DNA of 64,000 nucleotides from Tribonema minus. Its lineage: Eukaryota; Sar; Xanthophyceae; Tribonematales; Tribonemataceae. The notes under the pieces were generated by a model. It was not told the DNA's origin, searched no databases, and saw only the letters and a list, made by a program, of their open reading frames with translations. This document shows, one piece after another, positions 10,150-21,539 of this stretch; within the stretch, counting starts at the first letter, position 1; each line of letters begins with the position of its first letter. The stretch lies in the NCBI GenBank assembly GCA_017506865.1, contig JAFCMP010000062.1, forward strand, positions 1-64,000. Reading direction: 5' to 3'. The translations under genes and the position numbers were made by a program.

Positions 10150-13100
10150 TACTGACTACTTGAAGCCTTTTGGTGCGCAAACGATTGCTCACCACAATCA
10201 AAACCCACAATGAAAACGATTCTGAGGATTTGATTGACTCTGCACTCGATACCCAAATGTAACGATAACCAACAGCAATTGCAGGGCTACGTTACGCTGT
10301 CAGGCACGTACATGATCAAGCGGTCTGGCCACTCACATAGCAGGTATGTCCAGCGTCGTAGAATAAAAATAGCATGGCAACAAATCAAAAGATCATAGAG
10401 CTCTAGGTAACAAAATATGGGTAGCCGCAAGTGCCATCCACCAATAACCATGGTCGCCACTAACATGTGGGCTAACCGTATCGTGATTCATCTGCGTGCC
10501 AATCCTCCATTGCTGCACGCGCAGCATGTTAGTACAATAAGATGCTGTGCGTGGTCTTTATTAAACAGACAGGCTTTTTGCATTAATTCACAAGCTGATG
10601 CACTAAAGTGTCAAAGGTGAAACTGTCAAAGCCGTGTTCAGTTTTCCCATGTACGTAGTACTGTGAAGCTGCGGGGAGAGTTTACTCGCTCTGGCATGTG
10701 ACAATTGCTGTTTGGTGTCCGCATAGCTGCCGGCTGGACCAGATGTACATACATGCCCATCCATTTTGTACGTCTGCGGCTGCAGATTTCACACCTAAAC
10801 ACTGTTGTGTCTTGACCGAGCTTGTCGTGCTAGAGGTTTTCGTTGGACCGACACTTTGAAGACTTACGCACAGCGTCAACGTCAACAATGTTCTCGGCGA
10901 CGATTTAGTCTCGTTGGCTGGTGCTGCTTTGACCGCCTTATGCTGCACGGTTCTGCGGCGGCTGAAAACGGAGGTCTGAATGCCGCAACGCAGAAGAACC
11001 ACGCTATCACCGTTCAGGGCAAGACATAAATCATTATTCGTTATCTGTTGCTTCATGACGATGTCAACTGCACAGACACAGACAGACTCGCTGCACTGTG
11101 TCTTGACAAAGCTGGGGGAGGTAGTATATTTGAGCCAAGCGACTGCTTTGCCAGGCTCAGGCCAGGCTTACCCGTGATTACAATGGCGGCTTTGTCAAGC
11201 AGCAGCTCCAGCCAGGGCATGGGCATCTTCCGCTGGTCCCTCTCGCTGCGACCTCAACTCCTCCCCTTCCGGTTGAGCAAATCACCACGGTCCATTGCAA
11301 CGTTGAAGTTTGCTGCAAAGGCGCACGCCACGGTCACACCGCCACTGCCACTCAGCCTTGCGCTTGCATGGCCGCGCCCATGAAACGCTCCCACAGCCAA
11401 GACCACCAGCAGGAGGCACACAGCTTTTTGCGGCAAGCTGCAACAGGCAAGACGTGACTTTTTACGCGCGCCTCCTGCCTGCAATCGCAAGCATTTTTGT
11501 GCACAGACTTGTCTTTGGCGGTTTGAACCCGCTGTCTGCAGTACTTTGCTAGCCGCTTGCGCTGCACTAGGCCCAGCCACCTCGGCAACAATGTTTGAAG
11601 TTCAGCATCATCTGTTCCAAGTTGACGCAGAGATGACACCTGTGTTGTACCTTCGGTCGTCATTTCATGCGTGTTGTTCCGCATTGATTCATTAACGTGC
11701 TGTCGCCCACATACTCAATTGCGGGAGAGGACCCACTGCGAGTGGGTCAAGTCCTAGGTACGTGAACGGACGTGAACCTGCGAGATAGAACAGTTCTCTG
11801 ATCGCATGCTTTACCTGAACCTATAGACTAGAAATGTTATTCACCAATGAGCTGACAAGGATTAGGTTTGCCGTGCCAGAGCCTGCCTCGAATGTCCCCC
11901 CCCCCTCCCCCCCCTCCGGGGGGGGAGGCGTCTTGCTTCGCGCACGGCCACGGTCTGCACAACAGCAGCACCTGCTGTTGTTCACAAACACAGATTGCAA
12001 ATGAATGCGTGATTGACCGCTCAATGACTCTCGGAGTTGGCCGCCCTCGGAGTTGGCCGCCCTGAAGTCAGATTCGCTGTGCCAGGGCCTCAGGCTGCCC
12101 ACAAGGTTTGCCCCCCCCCCTTCCCCCGCCTCCGGGACGGGGCGGGGGGGGGGGGCGGACGTCTGGCATCGCACGCAGACATGGTCTCACACACTGCGCC
12201 CCTTCATTCGTCTACTGGTAGAAATACTTCGCAACTAATTAATTCATCGCAATGATGTATGCTAAATATTGTAAAGCAGCCGTTTCATTCGTCTATATAA
12301 ACATAGACATCGGAAAATGCATGGAACACCTGCCGATTACACACCCCCCGGTGCGCTGTACTTCAAACACCTGACCATCCAGTCAATGTGTTCATTGCTA
12401 TAACGTAACTTGAAAGTTTGGGGGATGTCCCCACGACAAAATGTACAAAAAGCAGCACCTGCTGCCATCCGCAAGTGATGCGTGACTGCAGCGCAAAAAA
12501 CGTCGGCCAACCAGCGCGACCCGCCCCCCCGGGGCTTCCCGAAGTTGGCCAACATGCCCCGTCTCGCTAGCGTAGCCACTCTCACAGACACTGCGCCTGA
12601 CACACACTGAGATGAGATGCCTGGCGGTGCAGAGGGGAACTGACAGTGTGCTGCTTGCTGCATTGACTGCCAGAAGCACGCGGTCGCGCGTGCACCAATA
12701 CGACGCAACCCCCTGCTCTTGCGAACGAGGGCGTTTTTTTTCGGCAATCACAAATTTTCTTGGAGATCTATGAGCAGCGCCATAGTCTTACCAAGATAGC
12801 GGCAGCGGTGCTGCATCAGCCAAGGGCGGTAGCATCAGAGAGCAAATCGATAATCAGCGCCGCTGCAGCTTGTAAGCTTGCCGACCGACAGCGTGATGTA
12901 CTTCGCACTTTGTTCTCATAGGCTATGTAGTTCTTGTGCACCTCTCTTGACCCGCGCCGTGGCTACAGCACGGCGCTTGACGCCGCTCGCGTCATAAGGT
13001 TTCTAGAGCAGACCAACCTGATAACAGCTGTCAGTTCGCTCGCGCGCGCAGTAGGTAAAAATGAATGAGCGTCCCGTCCCGTCCGGTGAATTAATCTCAG

Positions 13101-15218
13101 GGAGACCTGAGTACTACCGTACCCGGAACTGCTATTCCTGCTTCAACTTGAACTTTTATATTTCCGGGACCGAAGTCCAGTACGTACAGAGTATAGATAC
13201 AAGTCCGTACGTACAGAGATGCTGTCAGACGTGCATAATATACAGAGATTTGTCACAATCTATCTGATGTCAAACGATCACACCATGAATGCCCTTCAGC
13301 GGCTCACTCTCTTGGCAACAAACGCTAGCGTAGGCTGGACACCAGGCTGATATGTGCAAGGTTGCCTAAGAGTTCGGTGCCCTGAATGTCTGGAGCACGG
13401 TTGGCGATGCTGGAAGTGTCAGAGAGGACGCAGAGCCAGACCGAGACCCAGACAACAGCACCTTGATAGAACGTCTGAAAATCATATCGGCGGATCAAGC
13501 ATGTCAGGACGAGGACAAAGCTGTGTTGCTTACTGTTGTGACATGAATAGAAGTCACACTGCCATGTGCTACGATGCTGCACATGTAAGGCAATACGCCT
13601 GCGCACCGTCCAGTCACTGGACAGCTCGCTATTGTTCGCAGTGCCTGTGCAGTGTCTGCGATACTGACAGGTAGCTGGCGATAGTAAGCCTGTGCCACCC
13701 ATGGAGCTCGAGCTCGAGCTCACTGTAGCGCAATACATGTGCTGCGCCCGCCTGCGCTGGCAATCATGGAAAAACACACATGACTTCTGTAGTAGTAAGC
13801 AGCTGGCGGCGCACATGCGTGCCGCCGCCCACTGGAGCCGGCGGCGGCATGCATGTATGTAAATGCATGGCTATTCATGGAACTGCAGGTGGCGTGCACC
13901 GAAGCTCAGCCTGCGCCCTTTTAAGCAGCCAGCGACAGTGCGCAAGTCTTTACTGCTGATGCAGTCTCGCTGCCGCCTACGGACACATGTGGGAATTGAA
14001 TGCTACATGTTGCGGCGAATGGATTCTGATGACAGTGGTCAGAACAAATGCAACGATTGATTACGGTGATCAGACACAATGCTTCGTGAGGCTGTGACGC
14101 ACGTTCGCAGCGCCACCCATAATGTCGCCCACGCATTATTGCAGGGAGCTGGCAGCAATGACACGGAATTTTGAGCACTGTACCTGTCGGCAGCGCCGCA
14201 CATTCGGCTCCCATGTCATGTCAGAGCAGCAGCCAAGTTATATCTGCCGCCGTGACAACAGGAGGGCAGCGAAACTATTCGGGCAGCGTGCCTGAGACTG
14301 AAGCAGGTGTGAGTCAAGCAGATGCACAGCAAACTTTGAACCTTGGTGCAGCAGGATTGTATGCAGGCTGCAAGTGCATTGAACTGGGGCGGCAGCGCTC
14401 AGCGATCGAGCGCAGCACCCCTGCAGGCTCAGTATCGCAAGGCAATCGCCCACAACGCATGTCCAGGACTGTGAACAAGCCTCCACATCACGCGTCTCCG
14501 ACAAGCTGCTGCGCCGCTAGCGCCTACCCCGCCCCCCCCCCCCCCCCCCCCATCACAACAGGCTAGTACCATCACGTCAGTTCGCTCAATGAGAGCAACT
14601 TTGCGCTTAAAGTCAGCCCTGTTCAAGGATGGGCTGCTTTGCAGCAACTAGTCCATCGAGACACCGGACACCCATGCACTGGGGCAGGGCAAAATTATGG
14701 CAACGCTAACCCCAATCATTGCTGTAGAAGGCCCCCCACTAGCCCCCAATCAAGACCACCTGCCTCACTAAGCCCCAAGCTCTAGCACTGCGAGATGTGT
14801 CTGACTGCGCGAATCCAAAAGTGCAGCAACGATTGCACGCGTACGGTAAACAGTCTGCATGCCCAAGCGACGGTGCGAGGCCCCTTTACGCAGGGCACCG
14901 ACAAGTGCCTGAGTGCATGCACAGTTGTCAGTGCTCAACTAGCCTGTCTCTACCCACGCATGTGTGCATCAGCGCGCTTGGGAGAGCTGCGCACATCACA
15001 CAGAGAATTTGCTCGGGAACGCCGCATAGCCTAGGCCACCCCCCCAATCCTGATGCACCAGCCCTGCAGTTCTTCTGTTGTTACCTCCACCCCCCCCCCA
15101 CCACGAATGCCCCACCATATCATACCATGCCCCCCCCCCCCCCCCCCCCCCGCAAATATTTGACTTGCTGTAGTTGTTGTGATAGGCTATCGCTACAAGG
15201 GGTAGGCAGGTACTGCAG
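10150..15218. other. Long intergenic stretch with poly-C/G runs, no gene supported
   Basis: Contains one dispersed ~80-bp repeat (10,382-10,460), C-rich runs paired with G-rich runs (11,896-11,930 and 12,110-12,156, which could fold back), and long C tracts at 14,528-14,551, 15,092-15,103 and 15,130-15,151. Open stretches such as 11,352-11,684 (minus, with a Cys- and basic-rich peptide) and 14,171-14,566 (plus) have no recognisable domain. The segments 11,880-11,945 and 12,100-12,165 have a similar plan (C run, CTCCGGG, G run, then GC-rich text), suggesting an old duplication. Confidence 0.5.
10382..10460 (-). repeat. Dispersed repeat 'RALRSFD', copy 1
   Basis: Shares AATCAAAAGATC-TAGAGCTCTAGGT and GCCGCAAGTGCC-TCCACC with copies at 18,321-18,360, 18,521-18,560, 28,521-28,665, 32,290-32,430 and 40,740-40,805. 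On the strand given, one frame reads a peptide related to WKALAA...LSPRAL in all copies, with stops in some, so this looks like a fragment of a once-coding mobile element. Confidence 0.8.
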
Positions 15219-17165
15219 CTAGCCGGCCAGGCGCGTGCGCCCCTTGTTGCGGCGCCGCTGCAGTATTTTCCTGCCATTCTTGTCACCTGCGCGCATACGA
15301 TAAGAGGCGACTGTCAGGCATTGTGACAATTGCGAGGGGCCGCGGGGCATACATGTACAAGGGCCAGGAGAAAGTACCCCTAGGAAAAATGACACCAGAG
15401 GATTCTCCTGCCGTGCTTGTTGGCTTGTCAGCAATTATCAGGCACGGTAACGTTTGATGAGGGGGCGGAGCATTCGTATGCCTGGCTGCGATTCGTGCCG
15501 CCTGCGCACGCGCACGTTCAGGGGCAGCCATCAGACACTGTAACGTTGTTTAAGAGAGGGGGGGGGCATTCGTATAGCCCCCCGTGCACACGCGTCAAGC
15601 GGCGAACTCTCAGGCACGTAGCGTTTGAAGAGGGGAGCGGAGCATTCCTATACTTGGCTGCCATTCTTGTCGTGTGCACGCAATGAGAAGAGGCAAATAT
15701 CAGGCTCATGTGACATTGGGAATGGGGGGCGGAGCAATCCTGTTAAGCAGAAAGCGCCCCACGGTAAAATAACACGCGCATTCTCACCAACAGGGCGACC
15801 GTCAGGCACTGTATCGTTTAAAGGGGGGGGGGGGGCGGAGCGTTTGTATACATAGCGAGGAGAAAGCGCCACAGAGTAAGGCAAAAATCAACATGCGCAT
15901 TCTCACCAACCGTCACCAACTGGCTTCAAGCTGCAGATGCAGAGCCTTGGCTGTGCTTTGCTGGCACCACCGATGATTCTTTGGCTCACTTTACTTTCGA
16001 TAGTCTTCCGAGTCCCGCACTACTTCACACAGAAATACAGATAATGTATTGTGCTACTATTCAAGCGTCTACCCACTTTGAAGTTGAAGTGTAAGTTTAC
16101 ACCTGAGCACATGACCTCCTTTCTCAAGGTGCTGATGGCAGTGCCAACAGCATGTGTGCAGTCGACAACGCATGACTTCAACGTGTGACTTGCCGGGCAG
16201 ATGTGCCATCCAGTGTACTTCTCGAGTATATACTTTTGACGTGCGTTACTGGGGAGGGTTCAATAAGCCAGCCTCAAAGCTCGGATGTGACAACCGTTCC
16301 TGCAGGGTCACCTCATTACTTAGGGTTAGGGGTTAGGGTTAGGGTTAGGGTTACCACATTACTTAGGGTTACCACATTACTTGCCGGCTGCAACAAGTCC
16401 GTGCTTTTGCTCACACGCACACGCAGCATTACCCATGCAACCCTTTCACGCATGTACACACCAGACAGATGATAGTGTTTGAAGTGCACCTTGCTGTACA
16501 GCATGGTCCACCCGCAACGTGTGCCATGGCCATGTTCACTGGTGTTGCCAGAGCCAACAGTGTGATCATACTGCTGCAACTATGCCCCATCTACCACCAT
16601 GGCCAGAGTGTCGTTTGCGTAGGTGAGTGCGCGTCTGTTCACGAAGGTGTTGAAACTGGCGATATCGTGTCTCACTGCTTCAAATTCACCGACGCATGCC
16701 AAAGAGCCTAGCTTCAACAGCAACACTGGTTGAAGATGCCAGGACACGCCTGTACGTGTACGGCTGTGACCGTGCCAATGACAACATGGCCGTACGACTC
16801 GACCGTTCATGGAAGTATTGAAACTTCAAGATTTTTGTGAAAAACTTCAACCTCACCAACGCGTGCCAGGAAGCCCAGCTTTAATGGCAGTACTAATCAA
16901 TGATGGCGGGACACGCATTGTGTACCACTGCCACCGTACCATTTATGCCATGGCCAGAGAACTCATATGTTCCATGAAAGTAATGATGATTCAACGCTGC
17001 TGTGACTGCCTTCATCTGTTCATAGAAGTAACGATACCTCAACATTCTTGTGAATAACTTCAAACTCACCGACCCGTGCCAAAAAGCCCAACTTCCTCTT
17101 GCGCCGCAGCGTGTTGGGCTGAAACGTGCGCTTCACGGCCAAAACGGCGGGCTTCATCTCAGGTT
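15219..17165 (-). CDS. rpl34: Organelle-type ribosomal protein bL34 (two C-terminal exons)
   Basis: Two exons encode a near-complete bL34, the small basic 50S subunit protein of bacteria, plastids and mitochondria. Exon 17,165-17,070 reads ...VKRTFQPNTLRRKRKLGFLARV and ends in a GTGAGT donor. Exon 15,286-15,219, after a GCGCGCAG acceptor, reads DKNGRKILQRRRNKGRTRL and stops at TAG. The phase-1 junction forms Gly. The family signature KRTFQP-x-x-x-x-RKRKHGF-x-x-R and the basic tail are both kept. The first listed exon begins with two bases of a split codon, so at least one upstream exon should exist. A phase-compatible candidate is 18,714-18,652 (ending VGVPEDAGGAIQ). Whether the product goes to plastid or mitochondrion cannot be told without the true N-terminus. 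The 1.78-kb intron holds echoes of both exons. Confidence 0.88.
15430..15700 (-). repeat. Echo copies of the bL34 last-exon start
   Basis: On the minus strand, segments at about 15,465-15,515 and 15,650-15,690 resemble acceptor plus exon start of the bL34 terminal exon (CAGG-GACAAGAATGGCAG...). They are diverged and separated by G-rich spacers that include GGGGGCGGAGCATTCGTAT repeats (about 15,461-15,480, 15,559-15,577, 15,637-15,655, 15,823-15,848). Confidence 0.65.
16319..16361. repeat. Interstitial TTAGGG tract in the bL34 intron
   Basis: Four to five near-perfect TTAGGG units at 16,319-16,351 and further single units to about 16,375, interrupted by TTACCACATTACT. Confidence 0.9.
16660..16880 (-). 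repeat. Echo copies of the bL34 exon end plus donor
   Basis: Two minus-strand segments (about 16,712-16,672 and 16,884-16,845) repeat the exon end encoding KLGFLARVG followed by GTGA. The first reads KLGSLACVG, the second KLGFLARVG. Both lie in the intron after the real donor at 17,069. Confidence 0.8.
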
Positions 17166-17899
17166 CTGCAACAGCACACACGCAATACGTTACGTTCAGC
17201 AAGTGTGATTTCAAGTTCCTACAAAGCATGCTGCAAGCCCCCTTGTGCTGGTGACTGCCTCTGCTGTACAACCGTCAGCAACAGCCCCTTGCAAAGTTGA
17301 AGCACACAACATGAGCTTGAGAGCGAGCAAACAGGGCTTTGTTCTGGGTTTGCGGAGAATCTGTGCATGGAAGCTCACATATCACGCTGCTTCACGTCCT
17401 GGGTATGTCATTGGTACTTAAGACAGGTAAATTACTGTAGATGGCAATACACTTCTGAAAGGCAACACACGCCTCGCAAGTAGCTGTGGATGGTGTGCGC
17501 GCACGTCACACGCTTGCATGATGTGCTTAAACTCAAAGCAGAGAGTGATACTGCTTGCTGCGCATTGTACGACACTGCGGAGCTGCTGCTGCTGCTGCTG
17601 CTTGCTGTGCACTGCGCTTCAGCCTGTTCACTTGTGGATTTCCGCATCGGGTTCAAATTGCTATGATGAACATGCGCGCACGATTGCTTTATGTTGATCC
17701 CCGATGAGCACTGACTGACGAGCCACCTCAGACGCGCTTTACATTGTGTTTGGAATACAGTTCTTGCTGAGATGCACACGCTTGCGTGAGTTGGGGCCTG
17801 CATGGTCGTCCACCTCTGCCACAACAGTGTGCTGTGCTATGCACCGCCAACTTGAACCTTTCAAAGAGCCTGAGCAATATCCGCCTTGTCCTGGCGATT

Positions 17900-18115
17900 C
17901 AGCAGTACACTGCACTCCAGCGTACTGCACTCCAGTGTACTGCAATCCAGTGCAATGCATCAAAGTTCTGCAGACCAGAGTACTGCAATCCAGTGTACTG
18001 TAATATAATGTACTGCACTCCAGTGTACTGCCGACAGTACACTGCACTCCAGTGTACTGTAATCTAATGTACTGCACTCCAGTGTGCTGCCGACAGTACA
18101 CTGCACTCCAGTCAC
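17900..18115. repeat. Tandem repeat, ~15-18 bp unit
   Basis: About a dozen copies of a unit close to GTACTGCACTCCAGT, with longer-order doubling of the segment CAGTGTACTGCCGACAGTAC (about 18,022-18,041 and, with one change, 18,082-18,101). Confidence 0.9.
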
Positions 18116-18269
18116 TTACCCCTGCATCAGGATGTGTATACGAATTGCCTCTGCGCGACCACCCGATCTCAACTTCAACTTCATGCACGAGAGCACAGAG
18201 AGCATCGAACGAGCGCCCTCCAAATACTGCCCAAGAAGATGCTTGAAGTATGCAATAAAGAAGAAGATA

Positions 18270-18560
18270 CTTGAAGTATGCAATGTCCACATGTCCACCT
18301 TGTATGTATTGTATAAGTTATATGAAAACGAATCAAAAGATCGTAGAGCTCTAGGTGACAAGGGATGGTTGTATATTATGTCTTGGACCGCATGGGCTGA
18401 GCACACGATCAACAGGCTTATACAATACATACAAGGTGGACATGTGGACATTGCATACTTCAAGCCTGTTGATCGTGTGCTCAGCCCATGCGGTCCAAGA
18501 CATAATATACAACCATCCCTTGTCACCTAGAGCTCTACGATCTTTTGATTCGTTTTCATA
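18270..18560. repeat. Interleaved inverted repeat A-B-A'-B'
   Basis: A is 18,270-18,317 (48 bases) and B is 18,321-18,416 (96 bases). They are followed immediately by the reverse complement of A (18,417-18,464) and then of B (18,465-18,560), essentially without mismatches. B contains the dispersed 'RALRSFD' repeat core. Flanking 18,183-18,245 and 18,573-18,640 are further diverged copies of each other (GAGCACAGAG...GAGCGCCCTCCAA). Confidence 0.93.
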
Positions 18561-18651
18561 CAACTTGAACTCTATGCTTGAGAGCACAGAGCATCAAAGG
18601 AGCGCCCTCCAAGTACTCCCCAAAACAATACTTCGAATACGCGATGCCCAC

Positions 18652-18714
18652 CTTGTATTGCGCCCCCTGCATCCTCCGGTACGCCCACCCGCTGCTGCTC
18701 CACCGCTGCCGACG
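18652..18714 (-). CDS. Candidate upstream exon of bL34
   Basis: Minus-strand segment bounded by CCCGCAG acceptor and CAAG|GTGGGC donor. Read in phase it gives SAAVEQQRVGVPEDAGGAIQ, and its single trailing base would complete Glu with the next exon of bL34. Only the phase fit and splice sites support it; an N-terminal targeting exon further upstream is not identified. Confidence 0.3.
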
Positions 18715-19208
18715 CTGCGGGAGCCACAACTTCAACTTCAACTTCATGCGCTGCCGGCGGCAATGTCACCTCATGCGCAGCGTCTGCAGCGCATCATGAA
18801 AGGTGCAGAGTGTGAGCTAATGCAGTCGCTTCATGCGAGTGTCTGCTATTGAAGATGGTGCATGCTGCCTGATGCGCTTGCTGTATGGGCCTCTCAGAGT
18901 TGCCCTAACCCTAACCCTGATTAACCTAGCCATAGCCCTGACCATCACAAACCTGCATGTTTTCATCTGCAACAACTTGCGCAGAAACGTTATTTTGATT
19001 GATGGCCGCTTTCAGTTCTACAGTTGAAGTTCTTGGTAGAGGACCAGCACTGCGCACGCCATCAGTCATGCACCCATTCGCTGCATGCTCACACATTTCT
19101 TCAACGGTGAGGTGATGTATGTGAAGGCCATACCGAGTGCAGATGGTTGCTTGCAAGCGGCAAAGTGGCGTGCTGCAGGGTCACGATGACATTCTTGATG
19201 TGTGCCTA

Positions 19209-19400
19209 CTAGTATGCAATCGAAAAGTATGCGTCAACGCAGCAGCCTAGTCTGCACTGCGCTCTAGGAGCTGAGACACCGGCTCTGCAACACAGCCCAG
19301 CATTTGCGCTCCGCGTGTGTACGCCATGATGCGCTTCGCCAACTCCCGCGCTACCATACTTGCGGTAGTTGATATTGAGGCTAGCTTTTGGCAGTTGGCA
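19209..19400 (-). mobile_element. 5'-truncated, inverted relic of the retrotransposon 3' end
   Basis: The minus strand repeats the last ~130 bases of the retrotransposon ORF and its 3' tail: peptides AREL, then MAYTRGA, MLGCVA, then ending SAD and TAG, followed by GCTGCTGCGTTGACGCA and TTTTCGATTGCATA. Similarity to 7,770-7,910 starts at about 19,360 and fades toward 19,400. Such 5' truncation is typical of target-primed reverse transcription. Confidence 0.9.
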
Positions 19401-19440
19401 CAATCCCCTTTGCCTCATTTTGCAAGCATGATGCGGAGAA

Positions 19441-20336
19441 CTTGCCTGCACTGGCAGCTCGAGCGCTTCCATACTCCCCCCTCTAGCGCACACAAACAGC
19501 ACAGTGCGGAAGCAATGGGTGACAGTGAGGAGCTCAATAAACAAAGCTAGAGAACAACCAGGAGGGGCTGTTTCGACACGTGTCACTTATTTGAAGATGT
19601 TGTTCAGTTTGTTGGCGCTAGTGAAAAGGTACACAATAGGATGCAGTGAGTCGCTGCACAAAACCACCACCAGTGAATAACGAGAGCGGCTGTGGCGGCA
19701 TGTGGAAGATATTGATCGGCTTATTGCAACACACAGGTGGAGAAAAAAAATTTGAGCCCAATGCCTGGCGCGTCAACTTCCCACTCAAGCGCAACCCCGA
19801 GCAAACGTGCATTCACCCGGAATACTGCGGACAGAAGAAAGCGCCTCTTGCTGCCAGGAAAAACGCCAGCGCACAGGCGCATGAGTACGAGAATTGTTGC
19901 GGCCCGTGAAATGATAACCAACGCTGCCAAAGCAGGCTTGAAAAGGACAGTTAGCGGCTAACCCTAACCCTAACCCTAACCCTAAGCATCCCCCCTCATC
20001 AAGAAGGGCAGGCGCGCAATACCCTAACCCTTGCCATACGCGAAAGGGTTGGTGTCATTCGTGCTGAGCGATGCTGCCCATAGTCGGAACGCCACGAGCT
20101 GTCTAATGCACGCTGCACTATTGGTGCGGGTTGACACGCTGCAGTATTGGTGCGGAGTTGAACATGGCCAGGGCAGCGCTCAACCCCCCTCCAGAGCGCG
20201 CCTTGTGGGCAGTTGAACTTGCAATTGAAGTTGTGGCCTCATCGGCGCCAGGCGTGCAGAATTGAGTATGTGGCCTCATCTCAATGTTTACACAGTCTGA
20301 CAGCGTGAACTGGTCTCGCACGTGTTGGCGCGAGGT
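19441..20336. other. No gene recognised; telomere-like tract
   Basis: Contains CCCTAA units at 19,960-19,985 and one at about 20,022-20,028. No open frame with recognisable content. Confidence 0.5.
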
Positions 20337-21505
20337 TCAGAGTCTGACTCGCTTGAGCAAGTCGACGCGCACGCTCTGCAGCCGTAGTTTTGGAACCGGA
20401 GTGTGTAGCATTGTGCACTTACATTGGCATGGATACCAGAAGCACTTAACCACAGACAAGCCTAGAAGTGGACCCCGACCTAGCCTAGGGTACACGTAGT
20501 GCACTGGTACTTCTCAGCCTTCTGACGAAGTGTTCTGATACTGCCAAGGGCAAACAGCCTGAATGCTCTTCTCGCCCAGACCACGCGCATGCACACGCAT
20601 GTGAGAGACAATGCTGTTGCTTTCGCAGCAGTGACTCACCCTGAAGTCTGCCAGAGTAATCCTGTCAAAAAAAAATCAGCAGCCAGTGACAGCGCTCTTG
20701 AATGCGCGCAAGTGCAGAAGGTGTCACACATAACGGATGAAGAAATGGTCTATGGCTCTGCTGTGTGACAGCGCTCTTGAATGCGCGCAAGTGCAGAAGG
20801 TGTCACATATTACGGATGAAGGAATGGTCTATGGCTCTGCTGTGACCCACCCTGAAGTCTGCTAGTGTGATCCTGTCAAAATCTGCCAGGATGTCGCTGA
20901 TGCTCAGCAGTCCCAGGCCGCGTGCCTCCGCCGTGACAAAGTTGCGAATCTGAAAGCAGCAACGGGGGGTGCAAAACATCAATCACCAGATGTGTGCGAG
21001 TCTATATCGATACTTCCAATCATTAGTGCTGACAGTGGTGACATGCAAGTATGAACACAGTTGTCCGGAGATCATTCAACAAGATGAACGGGCGAAGTAG
21101 AGGTGCACACATGAGGGGGCAGAGTACAGGAGCGTTCAACGCGTCACCTGACCCTTACCCTAACCCTAACCCTAACACAAAAGCACACGCAAAGCGGGGG
21201 TCATTGAACGTCCAAACCTAACTCTAACCCTAAGAATGTCCACCGCTGCAGATGCACACAGTTGAAGTAAGGTACTGAGCGCTGAGGACATGAAAACTAC
21301 CAGACATCACTCTGCTTCAGAGCAACATGCGGCCCTCCGCATGACGCTCCGGTAGCCAACGCCTGCACAGTGCAGAACCGCGTTGGCGTGATGCAACTTC
21401 AAGTTCAACTTCAACGGTGACTCACCTGCTCTTGCATGCCGAAATCGGTGTCCGCCCAGCGGTACAGCGGCGGGGGCAGTCCCAGGGGCACAGGGGGGAC
21501 AAAGG
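20337..21505 (-). CDS. Last three exons of an unidentified gene
   Basis: Three minus-strand segments join in phase with canonical sites. 21,505-21,426 (2+78 bases) reads FVPPVPLGLPPPLYRWADTD and on to MQEQ. 20,949-20,851 (33 codons) reads IRNFVTAEARGLGLLSISDI then LADFDRITLADFR. 20,375-20,337 (13 codons) reads SVRVDLLKRVRL then TGA. The first piece begins with two bases of a split codon, so upstream exons exist, probably within or beyond the repeat block at 21,540-23,060. I do not recognise the family; the C-terminus is amphipathic and ends in a basic patch. A partial echo of the middle exon's end plus donor (RITLADFR) lies at about 20,640-20,668. Confidence 0.6.
20686..20845. repeat. Two-copy tandem repeat, 79-bp period
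   Basis: GTGACAGCGCTCTTGAATGC and the following ~60 bases occur at 20,686-20,764 and again at 20,765-20,843 with three or four differences. Confidence 0.95.
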
Positions 21506-21539
21506 CTGCATGTCCACAGCGACCAGCGCCCGCGCCCGC

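Noticed and set aside
17432..17824. Minus-strand open frame with poly-Ser as the bL34 targeting exon
   Set aside because: No acceptor/donor pair gives the phase required by the bL34 exon, and the Ser run is a CTG repeat.
20686..20845. CRISPR-like direct repeats here and in the other short arrays (17,900; 45,338; 52,711)
   Set aside because: The units are contiguous tandem repeats without unique spacers, and the genome is eukaryotic.
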